Below are positions 34,968 to 43,381 of a DNA stretch of 64,000 nt, in pieces (the stretch's first letter is position 1; every line of letters starts with the position of its first letter). Source of the stretch: JALYYC01 sp963795805 (GTDB lineage Bacteria > Chloroflexota > Dormibacteria > CF-121). The notes beneath the pieces are model-generated. The model searched no databases and was not told where the DNA came from. It saw nothing but the letters and a program-made list of their open reading frames with translations. A program made the translations under genes and the position numbers. The stretch is taken from positions 372,001 to 436,000 of the forward strand of contig CAWCIV010000001.1 in NCBI GenBank assembly GCA_963795805.1, given 5' to 3'.

Positions 34968-35878
34968 GCGAACCAGGGCAGGTCCATATCGTCCCGACCG
35001 CCGCGCCTCGTCTCGACCAGTACCTCGCCGAGCTCGTCCCTGACCTGAGCCGGTCCCGGATCCAGCGCTTGATCATCGACGGCCACGTCCAGCACAACGA
35101 CCAGCCGGCGCGCGCTGGAACCAGACTTCGGCAGGGCGACCGGCTGAGCTGGGACGTGCCCGCGAGCACGGCCACGACGCTGACCGCCGAGCCGATGAGC
35201 CTGACGGTGTTGTTCGAGGACGATGACCTGCTCGTGATCGACAAGCCGGCCGGTCTGGTCGTCCATCCCGGACCGGGGCACGCGACCGGGACCCTGGTGC
35301 ACGGCTTGCTCGCGCGGGGGCCGTCCTGGTCCTCGATCGGCGGCGTCGAGCGGCCCGGGATCGTGCACCGGCTCGACCGCGATACCTCGGGCGTGATGGT
35401 CGTGGCGCGCAACGATGAGGCCCACCGCAACCTGAGCCGCCAGCTGCAGCGCCGCACAATGCGACGGCAGTACCGGGCGATTGCCGTTGGCGAGCTGCCC
35501 GACGAGCGGGCTCGCATCGAGGCTGCCATCGGCCGGGATCCCAAGCACCGCCAGCGCATGGCGGTGACCGCGAATGGGCGCCCGGCGGTCAGCGACCTGC
35601 GGCGGCTGGCACTGGCCCCCGGCCACACGCTCCTCGAGATCGGTCTTGGCACCGGCCGGACGCACCAGATCCGCGTGCACCTCGCCTACATCCATCACCC
35701 CGTCCTCGGCGACCCGATCTACGGGCGTCGCTCGACGGTAATTGACCGCCCAGCGCTGCACGCCGAGGTCCTGACGCTGCGGCATCCGCGTTCCGATCAG
35801 GTGATGAGCTGGACGACCCCCCCGCCGGACGACTTCGAGGCGGCGTGGCGTGCCGTATCGAGCCGTACAATGCGGTGA
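34964..35878 (+). CDS. rluD: RluA/RluD family 23S rRNA pseudouridine synthase
   Basis: The 304-residue protein has an N-terminal S4 RNA-binding domain (RLDQYLAELVPDLSRSRIQRLI) and the catalytic domain with GIVHRLDRDTSGVMVVA, where the second Asp is catalytic, plus TGRTHQIRVHLAY and LGDPIYG. GTG 34964 overlaps the lspA stop as GTGA. The lspA-rluD pair is common in Gram-positive-type bacteria. The exact target uridines are inferred from the family. Confidence 0.9.
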   Translation: MSEPGQVHIVPTAAPRLDQYLAELVPDLSRSRIQRLIIDGHVQHNDQPARAGTRLRQGDRLSWDVPASTATTLTAEPMSLTVLFEDDDLLVIDKPAGLVVHPGPGHATGTLVHGLLARGPSWSSIGGVERPGIVHRLDRDTSGVMVVARNDEAHRNLSRQLQRRTMRRQYRAIAVGELPDERARIEAAIGRDPKHRQRMAVTANGRPAVSDLRRLALAPGHTLLEIGLGTGRTHQIRVHLAYIHHPVLGDPIYGRRSTVIDRPALHAEVLTLRHPRSDQVMSWTTPPPDDFEAAWRAVSSRTMR

Positions 35879-35880
35879 AT

Positions 35881-36468
35881 ATGCCCCAGCCCGCCACCGG
35901 CCTCCTGATCGTCATCTCAGGACCGAGTGGCGTCGGGAAAGACACCGTGCTGCGCCGCCTCTTTCAGATCGCGCCGGATCTCAAGTATTCGGTCTCCTAC
36001 ACGACGCGTCCGCCGCGCCCGGGTGAGGTCGACGGCCAGAGTTACAGCTTCGTCAGCGAACCCGAGTTCCTTCGCTTGATCGAGCAGCGCGAATTCCTCG
36101 AATGGGCGAAGGTTTATGACCACTATTACGGGACCTCCCGCAAGCGTGTCGACGAAGCGATCGAGCGGGGCGAGGACATCATCCTCAAGATCGATGTCCA
36201 GGGCGCCAGCTTCGTCCGGCGGCGCAAGCCCGACGGGCTCTTCATCTTCATCACGCCGCCGTCGACTGAGGAGTTGCTGCACCGCCTGACGGGCCGCAAC
36301 ACCGAATCCCCGGCGGCGATGGCGGTCCGCCAGCGGGAAGCCCTGGTCGAGCTCGGGCTGGCCAAAGACTACGAGCACGTCGTCTGCAACCGCGACGTCG
36401 ACCAGACCGCGCGCGAGATCCTGGAGACGATCGCGACGGAGCGCGAACGGCGCCACGCGCGGACATGA
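35881..36468 (+). CDS. gmk: Guanylate kinase
   Basis: The 195-residue enzyme phosphorylates GMP. It has the P-loop SGPSGVGKDTVLRR, SYTTRPPRPGEVDGQSYSF for GMP binding, EWAKVYDHYYGTSR and LKIDVQGA. The frame is open 12 codons upstream, but ATG 35881 fits the family and follows rluD by two bases. The stop overlaps coaBC, so rpoZ, often found at this place, is absent. Confidence 0.95.
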   Translation: MPQPATGLLIVISGPSGVGKDTVLRRLFQIAPDLKYSVSYTTRPPRPGEVDGQSYSFVSEPEFLRLIEQREFLEWAKVYDHYYGTSRKRVDEAIERGEDIILKIDVQGASFVRRRKPDGLFIFITPPSTEELLHRLTGRNTESPAAMAVRQREALVELGLAKDYEHVVCNRDVDQTAREILETIATERERRHART

Positions 36469-37670
36469 GCGAGGGTGGCCGACTCCGCGGCCGCCGGATT
36501 GCCCTGGGCGTTACTGGCGGGATCGCCGCCTATAAGGCGATCGAAGCGCTTCGGCTGCTGACCGAGCAGGAGGCGGAGGTCCGCGTCATCATGACGCCCG
36601 AAGCCACCCGCTTCATCGCGCCCCTGACCTTCGAGGCGCTTTCCTACCACCCGGTCGCCTGCGACTGGCTCGAGGCGAAAGGCGCCGGCGAGCCCCACAT
36701 CGAGCTTTCGCACTGGGCGGAGGTCATCGCGATCGTCCCGGCGACGGCCAACACCATGGCCAAGCTATCGATGGGCCTGGCAGACGAGATCCTGTCGGGG
36801 ACCGTGCTCGCCAGCCGGGCGCCACTGGTGCTGGCACCAGCCATGCACGACCGGATGTTCACTCATCCCGCCACGCAGGAGCAGCGGCGCATCCTTGAGA
36901 CGCGGGGCGCCATCATCGTGATGCCGGCGACAGGACGCCTGGCCTCCGGCGAGTCGGGCGTCGGACGATTGGCCGCGCCGGCCCGGATCGTGGCGACCAT
37001 CGAGGCGGCGCTGTTGGGGCGGCACAACCTTCAGGGAGTGCGCGTGGTTGTCAGCGCGGGCGGGACCAAGGAGGCCCTCGACCCTGTGCGCTATATCGGT
37101 AACTTCTCCAGCGGCAAGATGGGCCGCGCCCTGGCGGAGGTCGCGGCGGCTCGCGGCGCCATCGTGACACTCGTCACGACCGCCCCGGCCGGCCTGGAGG
37201 GGATCGAGGAAGTCCCGGTGACCAGCGCGAAGGAGATGCTGGCGGCGCTCGAGAACGCCACCCGTGAGGCGGACATCCTGGTCATGGCCGCGGCGGTGGC
37301 GGACTACGCGCCCGAAACGGTCGCGGCGACGAAGCTGCATCGCACCGATCAGCCGCTGACGCTTACCGTACGTCCGAATCTCGATGTGTTGAAGCAACTC
37401 GGCCGGCGCAATGGGCTCTTCAGGGTCGGGTTTGCGGCCGAGACCGAGCAGCTCGAGTCAGGCGCGCGCAAGAAGCTCGCCTTAAAGGACCTCGACCTGA
37501 TCGTCGCCAATGACGTCGGCCACAAGGAGCAGGGGATCGGCAGCGACTTCAACGCAGTGACGATCCTGGCGCCTACGGGCGCGCCGATCCAGGTGCCGCG
37601 TCTGCCGAAATGGGAGGTCGCGGAGCGAATCTGGGACGCGGTCGATGCAGCTCGTCACCCACGATCCTGA
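36465..37670 (+). CDS. coaBC: Bifunctional phosphopantothenoylcysteine decarboxylase / synthetase
   Basis: The 401-residue protein has an N-terminal flavin decarboxylase (GVTGGIAAYKAIEALR; HIELSHWAE with the catalytic His; PAMHDRMF) and a C-terminal synthetase (VVVSAGGTKEALDPVRYIGNFSSGKMG; NDVGHKEQGIGSDFN). It carries out two steps of coenzyme A synthesis. The start overlaps gmk (ATGA), and the end overlaps priA by 26 bases. Confidence 0.95.
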   Translation: MSEGGRLRGRRIALGVTGGIAAYKAIEALRLLTEQEAEVRVIMTPEATRFIAPLTFEALSYHPVACDWLEAKGAGEPHIELSHWAEVIAIVPATANTMAKLSMGLADEILSGTVLASRAPLVLAPAMHDRMFTHPATQEQRRILETRGAIIVMPATGRLASGESGVGRLAAPARIVATIEAALLGRHNLQGVRVVVSAGGTKEALDPVRYIGNFSSGKMGRALAEVAAARGAIVTLVTTAPAGLEGIEEVPVTSAKEMLAALENATREADILVMAAAVADYAPETVAATKLHRTDQPLTLTVRPNLDVLKQLGRRNGLFRVGFAAETEQLESGARKKLALKDLDLIVANDVGHKEQGIGSDFNAVTILAPTGAPIQVPRLPKWEVAERIWDAVDAARHPRS

Positions 37671-39669
37671 GGTCGCGTCCCGGCTCATCGCGCATGTGGC
37701 CGTGGACGTCAGGGTTGGGAGCCAGTCGGGACTCTTCGACTATGTGATCCCGGAGGCGCTCGAAGGCCAGGTCGAGATCGGTCAGCAGGTGCGGGTGCCA
37801 TTCGGCCGCCGCAGCGTCACCGGCTTCGTTTGCGCCCTCGACCGTGCCCCGGGCGTGATCGAGCTGAAGGCGATCGAGGCGGTCGTCGATGCCGAGCCGG
37901 TGCTGCCGCGAACGCTCGTCGAGCTCGCCGCCCAGGTCGCGGACCACTACATGGTTCCGCTCGACGAGGTGATCCGCGCCGCTGTACCTCCGCGGGTCCG
38001 CCAGGTGGTGCGAAAGCCGGGGACTCGCAGGCGCCGCAGCCGAATTCTCGGCGCCGGGGCAGGCCCCGCCATCGCGCCGGTCCAACTGGAAGCGGCCCAG
38101 CACGCCGTCATGGAGCGGATCGCGATCAGCCTCGGCCGCCACGAGTCGCAGGTCTTTCTCGTCCACGGCGTGACCGGGAGCGGAAAGACGGAGGTCTACC
38201 TGGCCCTGCTCGACCAGGTGCTGCGGGACGGCGGCCAGGGGCTGGCCCTGGTTCCGGAGATTGCGCTCACGCCGCAGACCGTGGCCCGCTTCGGAGCGCG
38301 CTTTCCCGGCCGCCTCGCCGTACTCCACAGCGGGTTGACCGAGGCGGAACGGGCGGCCGAGTGGTGGCGGATCCGCCGCGGTGAGGCCGACATCGTCATC
38401 GGTCCTCGTGGCGCGGTCTTCGCGCCCCTGACGCGGCTGCGGCTGATCGTCATCGACGAGGAGGAGTCATCGGCCTTCAAGCAGGAGCGCATCCCGCGTT
38501 ATCACGCGCCAACCGTTGCCCGCTGGCTGGCAGAGCGGACGCGCGCGGTACTGGTGCTGGGCAGCGCCACCCCGAGCGTCGTCACGTACGCCAGGGCGGT
38601 GGAGGGGAAGGACCGTCTCCTCGAGTTACCGCATCGCGCACTCGGACGGAGCCTGCCCCCGGTGACCGTCGTCGACATGCGCCGCGAGATCCAGGCGGAG
38701 CGATTCAGCCCGCTCAGCCGGGCCCTACAGGACGGGATCGATGAGGCCCTGACGGGGCATCACCAGTCGATCCTGTTCCTGAACCGGCGAGGGCTGGCGA
38801 CCTTCGTGCTCTGCCGCGATTGCGGCAAGGTCCGAGAGTGCCCCCACTGCAGCGTCGCCCTCGTGTATCACGCGTCGCTGGGCCGGCTGCAATGTCACTA
38901 CTGTGGGAGCAGCGAGCCGCTCCCGCGGAAATGCCCCGAGTGTGGCAGCCGCTTCATCAAGAACTTCGGGATCGGCACGGAACGCATCGAACAGGAGGTG
39001 CGCAAACTCTTTCCCGGTGCGCGCGTCGTGCGCCTCGATCGGGATGTGATGAAGACGGCGGAGGCGGCCGATCTCATCTTCGAGCAGATGGTGCGTGGCG
39101 AGGCCGACGTGCTGGTGGGCACCCAGTTGGTCGCCAAGGGCCTCGATCTTCCCGAGGTCACGACGGTCGGCGTGGTCAACGCCGATACCAGCCTCCACTT
39201 TCCCGACTACCGGTCCTCCGAGCGGACCTTCAGCCTCCTCACCCAGGTGGCCGGCCGCGCCGGCCGCGGCTCGAGCGCCTCCCAGGTCTTCATCCAGACC
39301 TACACGCCGGAGCATCCGGCGGTGCGGCACGCCCGCTACCACGACTACCGGGGCTTCTTTCGCGAAGAGTTGGAGATACGACGACGCTTCAACTTCCCGC
39401 CCTTCAGCGAGCTGATCCTGGCGACGTTTTCGCACCGGGACGAGAGCAAAGCCGAGGCAGAAGCGCGCACGGCAGCCGAACATCTGTCTGCTACAATCGG
39501 GCTGCTCAATTTGGGCGGCATCGAGGTCCTGGGACCGTCTCCCGCGTTTCTGTATCGCCTCAAGGACGAGTTCCGCTTCGAGGTGACGATCCGGGGACGC
39601 GACCTTCACCGGCTCGCCGACCGGGTCCCACGTGGTCGGGGGTGGAGCCTCGACGTCGACCCGATGTAG
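37645..39669 (+). CDS. priA: Primosomal protein PriA (replication restart helicase)
   Basis: The 674-residue protein has the DNA-binding N-terminus (FDYVIPEAL ... GQQVRVPFGRR), Walker A GVTGSGKTEVY, ALTPQT, HSGLTEAER, GPRGAVFAPL and a Walker B reading IDEEESSAFKQ, where most PriA proteins have DEEH. Eight Cys form two zinc sites (CRDCGKVRECPHC ... CHYCG ... CPECGS). Then GTQLVAKGLD and QVAGRAGRG. It reloads the replisome at stalled forks. The Walker B His-to-Glu change is the only oddity. Confidence 0.93.
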   Translation: MQLVTHDPEVASRLIAHVAVDVRVGSQSGLFDYVIPEALEGQVEIGQQVRVPFGRRSVTGFVCALDRAPGVIELKAIEAVVDAEPVLPRTLVELAAQVADHYMVPLDEVIRAAVPPRVRQVVRKPGTRRRRSRILGAGAGPAIAPVQLEAAQHAVMERIAISLGRHESQVFLVHGVTGSGKTEVYLALLDQVLRDGGQGLALVPEIALTPQTVARFGARFPGRLAVLHSGLTEAERAAEWWRIRRGEADIVIGPRGAVFAPLTRLRLIVIDEEESSAFKQERIPRYHAPTVARWLAERTRAVLVLGSATPSVVTYARAVEGKDRLLELPHRALGRSLPPVTVVDMRREIQAERFSPLSRALQDGIDEALTGHHQSILFLNRRGLATFVLCRDCGKVRECPHCSVALVYHASLGRLQCHYCGSSEPLPRKCPECGSRFIKNFGIGTERIEQEVRKLFPGARVVRLDRDVMKTAEAADLIFEQMVRGEADVLVGTQLVAKGLDLPEVTTVGVVNADTSLHFPDYRSSERTFSLLTQVAGRAGRGSSASQVFIQTYTPEHPAVRHARYHDYRGFFREELEIRRRFNFPPFSELILATFSHRDESKAEAEARTAAEHLSATIGLLNLGGIEVLGPSPAFLYRLKDEFRFEVTIRGRDLHRLADRVPRGRGWSLDVDPM

Positions 39670-39678
39670 CGAAACACC

Positions 39679-40182
39679 ATGGCTATCCTTCCAATCCTGA
39701 CCCAGGAAGCCGCGATCCTCCGCCAGAAGGCGAAGCGGGTCGCGCGCGTCGATGGCAGCATCCGCCAGTTGATCGATGACATGGTCGACACCATGGTCGC
39801 GGCGCCAGGCGTCGGCCTTGCCGCCCCCCAGGTCGGCGTCGGCCTGCGCGTGGCCGTGATCAAGACCGACAACAACTTGCATACACTCGTCAACCCCGAG
39901 ATGGTGAAGTGGGAAGGCGAACAAATCGGCATGGAAGGCTGCCTGTCAATTCCGGGCTATGTCGGCGAAGTCAAACGGCACATGCAGGTGGTTGCCCGCG
40001 GGCTGAATCGCCACGGCAAGCCGATCAAGATCAAGGGCGACGGCTTTCTGGCGCGGGCCATCCAGCACGAGATCGACCACCTCGACGGCATCCTGTTTAC
40101 GGACCGGCTGACGAGCCTCGACACCCTGCGAAAGATCGAGCCGCAGGAACAGGAGAAGGAAGGGGAACTCGTCGGCGCGTAG
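39679..40182 (+). CDS. def: Peptide deformylase
   Basis: The 167-residue metalloenzyme removes the N-formyl group from new proteins. All three motifs are present: GVGLAAPQVG, EGCLSIPG with the metal Cys, and QHEIDHLDG with both metal His residues. ATG 39679 follows priA by nine bases. It lies next to fmt, its functional counterpart. Confidence 0.96.
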   Translation: MAILPILTQEAAILRQKAKRVARVDGSIRQLIDDMVDTMVAAPGVGLAAPQVGVGLRVAVIKTDNNLHTLVNPEMVKWEGEQIGMEGCLSIPGYVGEVKRHMQVVARGLNRHGKPIKIKGDGFLARAIQHEIDHLDGILFTDRLTSLDTLRKIEPQEQEKEGELVGA

Positions 40183-40183
40183 G

Positions 40184-41059
40184 CTGCGCATCGTCTTCGC
40201 CGGGACGGCCCCGTTCGCCGTTCCGACGCTGCAACACCTGGTTCAGGCCGGCCATGAGATCGCTCTCCTGATCACACAGCCGGACCGACCGGCGGGCCGT
40301 GGCCTGCGAACGGCGGCATCGGCGGTTAAGGTCGTGGCCACCGAGCTGGGTCTGCCGGTGTATCAACCGGAGCGGATCAAGGATCCGGAGGCGCTCGAAC
40401 GGATCCGAGGCGTCGGCGCCGACCTGCATGTCGTGGTCGCCTACGGCCAGATCCTCCGGCCGACGTTGCTGGCGATCCCGCCCATGGGGACGGTGAACGT
40501 CCATGCCTCGCTGCTGCCACGCCACCGCGGGGCTGCCCCGATCGCCTGGGCGATTCTCACCGGCGATTCGGAGACGGGCGTGACCATCATGCAGATGGAG
40601 GAGGGCGTCGATACCGGCCCCATCCTGTCGCAGGCCGTGGTTCCAGTTGAGCCCGATGAAACGGTACGCTCGCTGGAGCCGCGGCTGGCCGAGCGCGGTG
40701 CCGCCCTGTTGGTCGAGACGCTCGAGGGCGTCCAGTCTGGAAGGATCAAGCCCGTGCCGCAGCCGAGCGAGGGGGCGACTTCCGCGCGCCGGCTGACCTC
40801 GGAAGATGGCAAGCTGGATCCGCAGACCATGTCCGCAATTGACATCGACCGCCATGTCCGCGCCCTGACCCCGCAGCCCGGCTGCTGGATCACGATGAGG
40901 GGCGCCTCGGTGAAAGTTCTTGGCGGGCACCTCGCGAAAGGCGGCGCGGGCGTCGGCCTCGCGGTGGAGACGCCCGAGGGCACCTACGTGATCGATGAGG
41001 TGCAACCGGCCGGGGGCCGTCCCATGAGCGCCGCCGCCTGGGCACGCGGACGGCGATGA
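40184..41059 (+). CDS. fmt: Methionyl-tRNA formyltransferase
   Basis: The enzyme formylates initiator Met-tRNA. It shows RIVFAGTAPFAVPTL, TQPDRPAGRG, NVHASLLPRHRGAAPI with the catalytic Asn/His, AILTGDSETGVTIMQMEEGVDTGPIL and a C-terminal OB-fold. The conserved start, normally MRIVFAGT, here reads CTG CGC ATC GTC; a stop at 40109 and no ATG, GTG or TTG in between leave CTG 40184 as the start. The first ATG (40334) would delete the substrate-binding core. The product has 291 residues. Confidence 0.92.
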   Translation: MRIVFAGTAPFAVPTLQHLVQAGHEIALLITQPDRPAGRGLRTAASAVKVVATELGLPVYQPERIKDPEALERIRGVGADLHVVVAYGQILRPTLLAIPPMGTVNVHASLLPRHRGAAPIAWAILTGDSETGVTIMQMEEGVDTGPILSQAVVPVEPDETVRSLEPRLAERGAALLVETLEGVQSGRIKPVPQPSEGATSARRLTSEDGKLDPQTMSAIDIDRHVRALTPQPGCWITMRGASVKVLGGHLAKGGAGVGLAVETPEGTYVIDEVQPAGGRPMSAAAWARGRR

Positions 41060-41529
41060 GCCCACGAGCAAAGGCCGATACCGATCCGACGATTGCCAAC
41101 AACCGGGCGGCCTACCACAACTACTTCATCACGGAAACCATCGAAGCCGGCATCGAGCTGCAGGGCACCGAGATCAAGTCACTGCGCGAAGGAGGCGCCA
41201 ACCTCCGCGAAGGCTATGTCGCAATCAAAGGGGGAGAGGCATTCCTGGTCAATGTCCACATCAGCCCCTATGAGCGCGGGAACAGCAGCAACCACGAGGC
41301 GAAGCGGGAACGCAAGTTGCTCCTGCATCGCGCCGAGATCATCCGGCTCGGCATCACAATCAAGCAGAAGGGGCTGACCATGGTCCCGTTGCGCCTGTAC
41401 TGGCTTCGCAACCGGGTCAAACTCGAAATCGGGCTCGCCAAGGGTAAGCGGCTCTACGACAAGCGCGAATCGATTGCAGCCAAAGACGCTCGGCGGGAGA
41501 TGGACCGCGCCAGCAAAGTCAGGGCCTAA
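41056..41529 (+). CDS. smpB: SsrA-binding protein SmpB
   Basis: The 157-residue protein is the partner of tmRNA in rescue of stalled ribosomes. It has NNRAAYHNYFITETIEAGI, LQGTEIKSLREGGANLREGY, NVHISPYERGN and the basic tail KRLYDKRESIAAKDARRE that enters the mRNA channel. Starts at an ATGA overlap with fmt. Its RNA partner is encoded 850 bases downstream. Confidence 0.96.
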   Translation: MSPRAKADTDPTIANNRAAYHNYFITETIEAGIELQGTEIKSLREGGANLREGYVAIKGGEAFLVNVHISPYERGNSSNHEAKRERKLLLHRAEIIRLGITIKQKGLTMVPLRLYWLRNRVKLEIGLAKGKRLYDKRESIAAKDARREMDRASKVRA

Positions 41530-41537
41530 ACAGGGCC

Positions 41538-42056
41538 GTGCTCGGGTTACGAAAGGACCTCGATGGTCGGTACCGGAAGGCTCTTTTGGGGGCCGGGGTC
41601 GTCTTAGCGGCTGCGATCATCCTCGTACCTTCGCTCGTTTTTCCAAACGAGCCGGCACCTGTATTCATTCTCACGGTCCTCCTCGGCGCATCGCTGGTCG
41701 GCCTTGGCCGGCAAGGCGCAGATATTTTGGCGATCCGCCTCGCCCTGGTTTCGATCGCCCTCTTACTCGGTTGGGTCGTGGTTGGGCAGCGTGGGACTCT
41801 TTGCCGCAGCGTTTCGGATTGCCAAGGACTCGCGACCGGCCTGCTCTTTGGTATCCCTTTCGTCGCTGCTTGCCTTGCGATCGTCGCAGTACCTACTACG
41901 CTGGTGTGGAATAGGAATCGTGCCGCGCTACGGCCAGAGTTGCCCTGGAGCCGCCTACCCAAACCGCGCACCTGGTGGCAATGGCTATTTGTAGTGGTTG
42001 GTGGTGTGCTCCTGTTGGGGGCGCTGCAGATTCTCTTGGGTATTCCCGCTGTTTAG
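41538..42056 (+). CDS. Membrane protein of unknown function
   Basis: The 172-residue product has about five hydrophobic helices (around 15-32, 43-58, 64-82, 98-118 and 147-168) and no known motif. A charged start (RKDLDGRYRK) and an Arg/Pro-rich loop before the last helix put these parts in the cytoplasm. It starts at GTG 41538, eight bases after smpB, so it is probably in the same transcript. Base composition is somewhat less GC-rich than its neighbours. Confidence 0.6.
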   Translation: MLGLRKDLDGRYRKALLGAGVVLAAAIILVPSLVFPNEPAPVFILTVLLGASLVGLGRQGADILAIRLALVSIALLLGWVVVGQRGTLCRSVSDCQGLATGLLFGIPFVAACLAIVAVPTTLVWNRNRAALRPELPWSRLPKPRTWWQWLFVVVGGVLLLGALQILLGIPAV

Positions 42057-42374
42057 CGCAAACCCTGTATACCAATCGGGGTTCGTTGCCGGAGTCAGTT
42101 GCGGCGGCCCTTAGCCGAGGGAGTCCAAGGTTGAGCTTCCTTTCTCAATCTGACCTGACACGGGCGCATGTGATGGGCCTGGTGTCCTCGCGCGGGCCCC
42201 TCGCGGCCGCAGAAGCGGCAGGCTCGGGCTGCCCTGGCTCGGACGGCCCGTCACGCGCCCTACGCTAAAGCTCGCCTGCGGCGCATGTCGGTCTGCGCAG
42301 GCGCAGCCCGACCCGTTTTAGAGGAGTGGGTATCGTTGATTCGGGGTATGATGACTGTGCTCCGGGGGGCTGGC
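42057..42374 (+). other. Non-coding stretch upstream of tmRNA
   Basis: No gene is supported here. It holds small inverted repeats: AACCC/GGGTT just after the membrane-protein stop, and TTGAG-CTTCCTTT-CTCAA near 42130-42148. TATGAT at 42347-42352 may be the -10 box of the tmRNA gene, which would put the 5' end of the precursor about 15 bases before the mature RNA. A clear -35 hexamer is not seen. Confidence 0.4.
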
Positions 42375-42739
42375 GGGGGCGCCAGGTCTCGACGGGGTAG
42401 TGGTCTGCAAGATGGCGAGCCGTGTCGCCGAGCACGTAAAAGCGGCAAGGCTATAAACGCCAATCGCGAACTGGCTTACGCTGCGTAAGTAGCTAAGTCA
42501 CCCGGGGTTCGCCCCGGCGCCGGCCCGTTCTGAGTCAGCAGGAACGGTGTTCGGCGGAAATTTAGCTGACTCGCTCCCGGCGGGCGTCGCGGCCGCCGGG
42601 GGGACTTCCCACCGCGACTGGCCGTAGCGGATCCGGTCTCAAGGGAGCCGATGCGGCGAGATGAAATCCGAGACTACGCTCGTAGATGTCTTGCGGGACG
42701 CTGCTTCGGACGCGAGTTCGATTCTCGCCGCCTCCACCA
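42375..42739 (+). ncRNA. ssrA: Transfer-messenger RNA (tmRNA)
   Basis: The acceptor arms GGGGGCG (42375-42381) and CGCCTCC (42729-42735) pair with one G-U, followed by A and an encoded CCA. GGTCTCGACGGGG is the conserved 5' tRNA-like part, and GCGAGTTCGATTCTCGC the T-arm. The tag frame most likely resumes at GCC 42459 and reads ANRELAYAA, with stop TAA 42486-42488. This ends in AYAA rather than the usual ALAA. It rescues stalled ribosomes with SmpB and marks products for proteolysis. Confidence 0.95.
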
Positions 42740-42774
42740 GCCGGCCGGAGCCCCACCCAAGGGCTGGACGCGCC

Positions 42775-43344
42775 CTACCCGGTGGCGCTCGAGAAGCTGA
42801 ACGAGCCCAGCACCTTTTGAAACTCGCTCCCATAGGTAGATCCCGGGCCTTTTTGAATCACGTAGGTATTGCCCTGGTGCTCGAAGACGATGTAAATCGC
42901 GCCGGCGGCCGGCCCGGATTCGGTGACCTCGATCCGGTCGGCGGCGACCCCAGCCACCTGGATTTGGCTGATCTGGTTGGTCTGCGTCAGGCTGGCTTCG
43001 ACCGGCCCTTTGGCGCCCGCCACCACCCGGACCTCAACGGGCGGGGCAAATCCCTCCTGGCTCGGCACGTGGGTGGGTACGGCGGCGGGAGGTCCGAAGG
43101 CGACCACGCTCAGGGCGCCGCCCGAACCGGGCTCAGCCGTGTAATCGCGCGTGGCCCATCCGTTAGGGAAACAGACCTTGTAGCCCAGGGTCGCATGCTG
43201 GTATGCCTGACCGTCCGTACAGCCGCCCGTGGACGGGCTCGCCTGGAGCGACGGCTGATCGGCCGTCCCACATCCTGCCAACATCAGCACGCCAAGCCCG
43301 GTCGCCAGCAGGAGAAGGAACCGTCGGCGGATCACCGATGGCAA
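42775..43344 (-). CDS. Putative lipoprotein
   Basis: The 189-residue product has a signal peptide (MPSVIRRRF, then a hydrophobic core) ending in lipobox LAGC with Cys25, so it should be processed by LspA and anchored outside the membrane. The mature part has a Cys pair (GGCTDGQAYQHATLGYKVCFP) and a one-domain alpha/beta-like region with YVIQKGPGSTYG. It resembles the small PsbP-like stress lipoproteins only in general form, and no function is assigned. Confidence 0.75.
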   Translation of the reverse strand: MPSVIRRRFLLLLATGLGVLMLAGCGTADQPSLQASPSTGGCTDGQAYQHATLGYKVCFPNGWATRDYTAEPGSGGALSVVAFGPPAAVPTHVPSQEGFAPPVEVRVVAGAKGPVEASLTQTNQISQIQVAGVAADRIEVTESGPAAGAIYIVFEHQGNTYVIQKGPGSTYGSEFQKVLGSFSFSSATG

Positions 43345-43381
43345 AGCCTACAGGAACTCTGCGACGCACCGGCGTTTTGGG

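Noticed and set aside
36465..36470. rpoZ expected between gmk and coaBC.
   Set aside because: The two genes overlap by four bases, so there is no room for it; rpoZ must be elsewhere.
42285..42488. A 67-codon plus-strand frame running into the tmRNA tag.
   Set aside because: Only the last nine codons are translated, as the tmRNA tag; the rest is non-coding RNA or upstream DNA.
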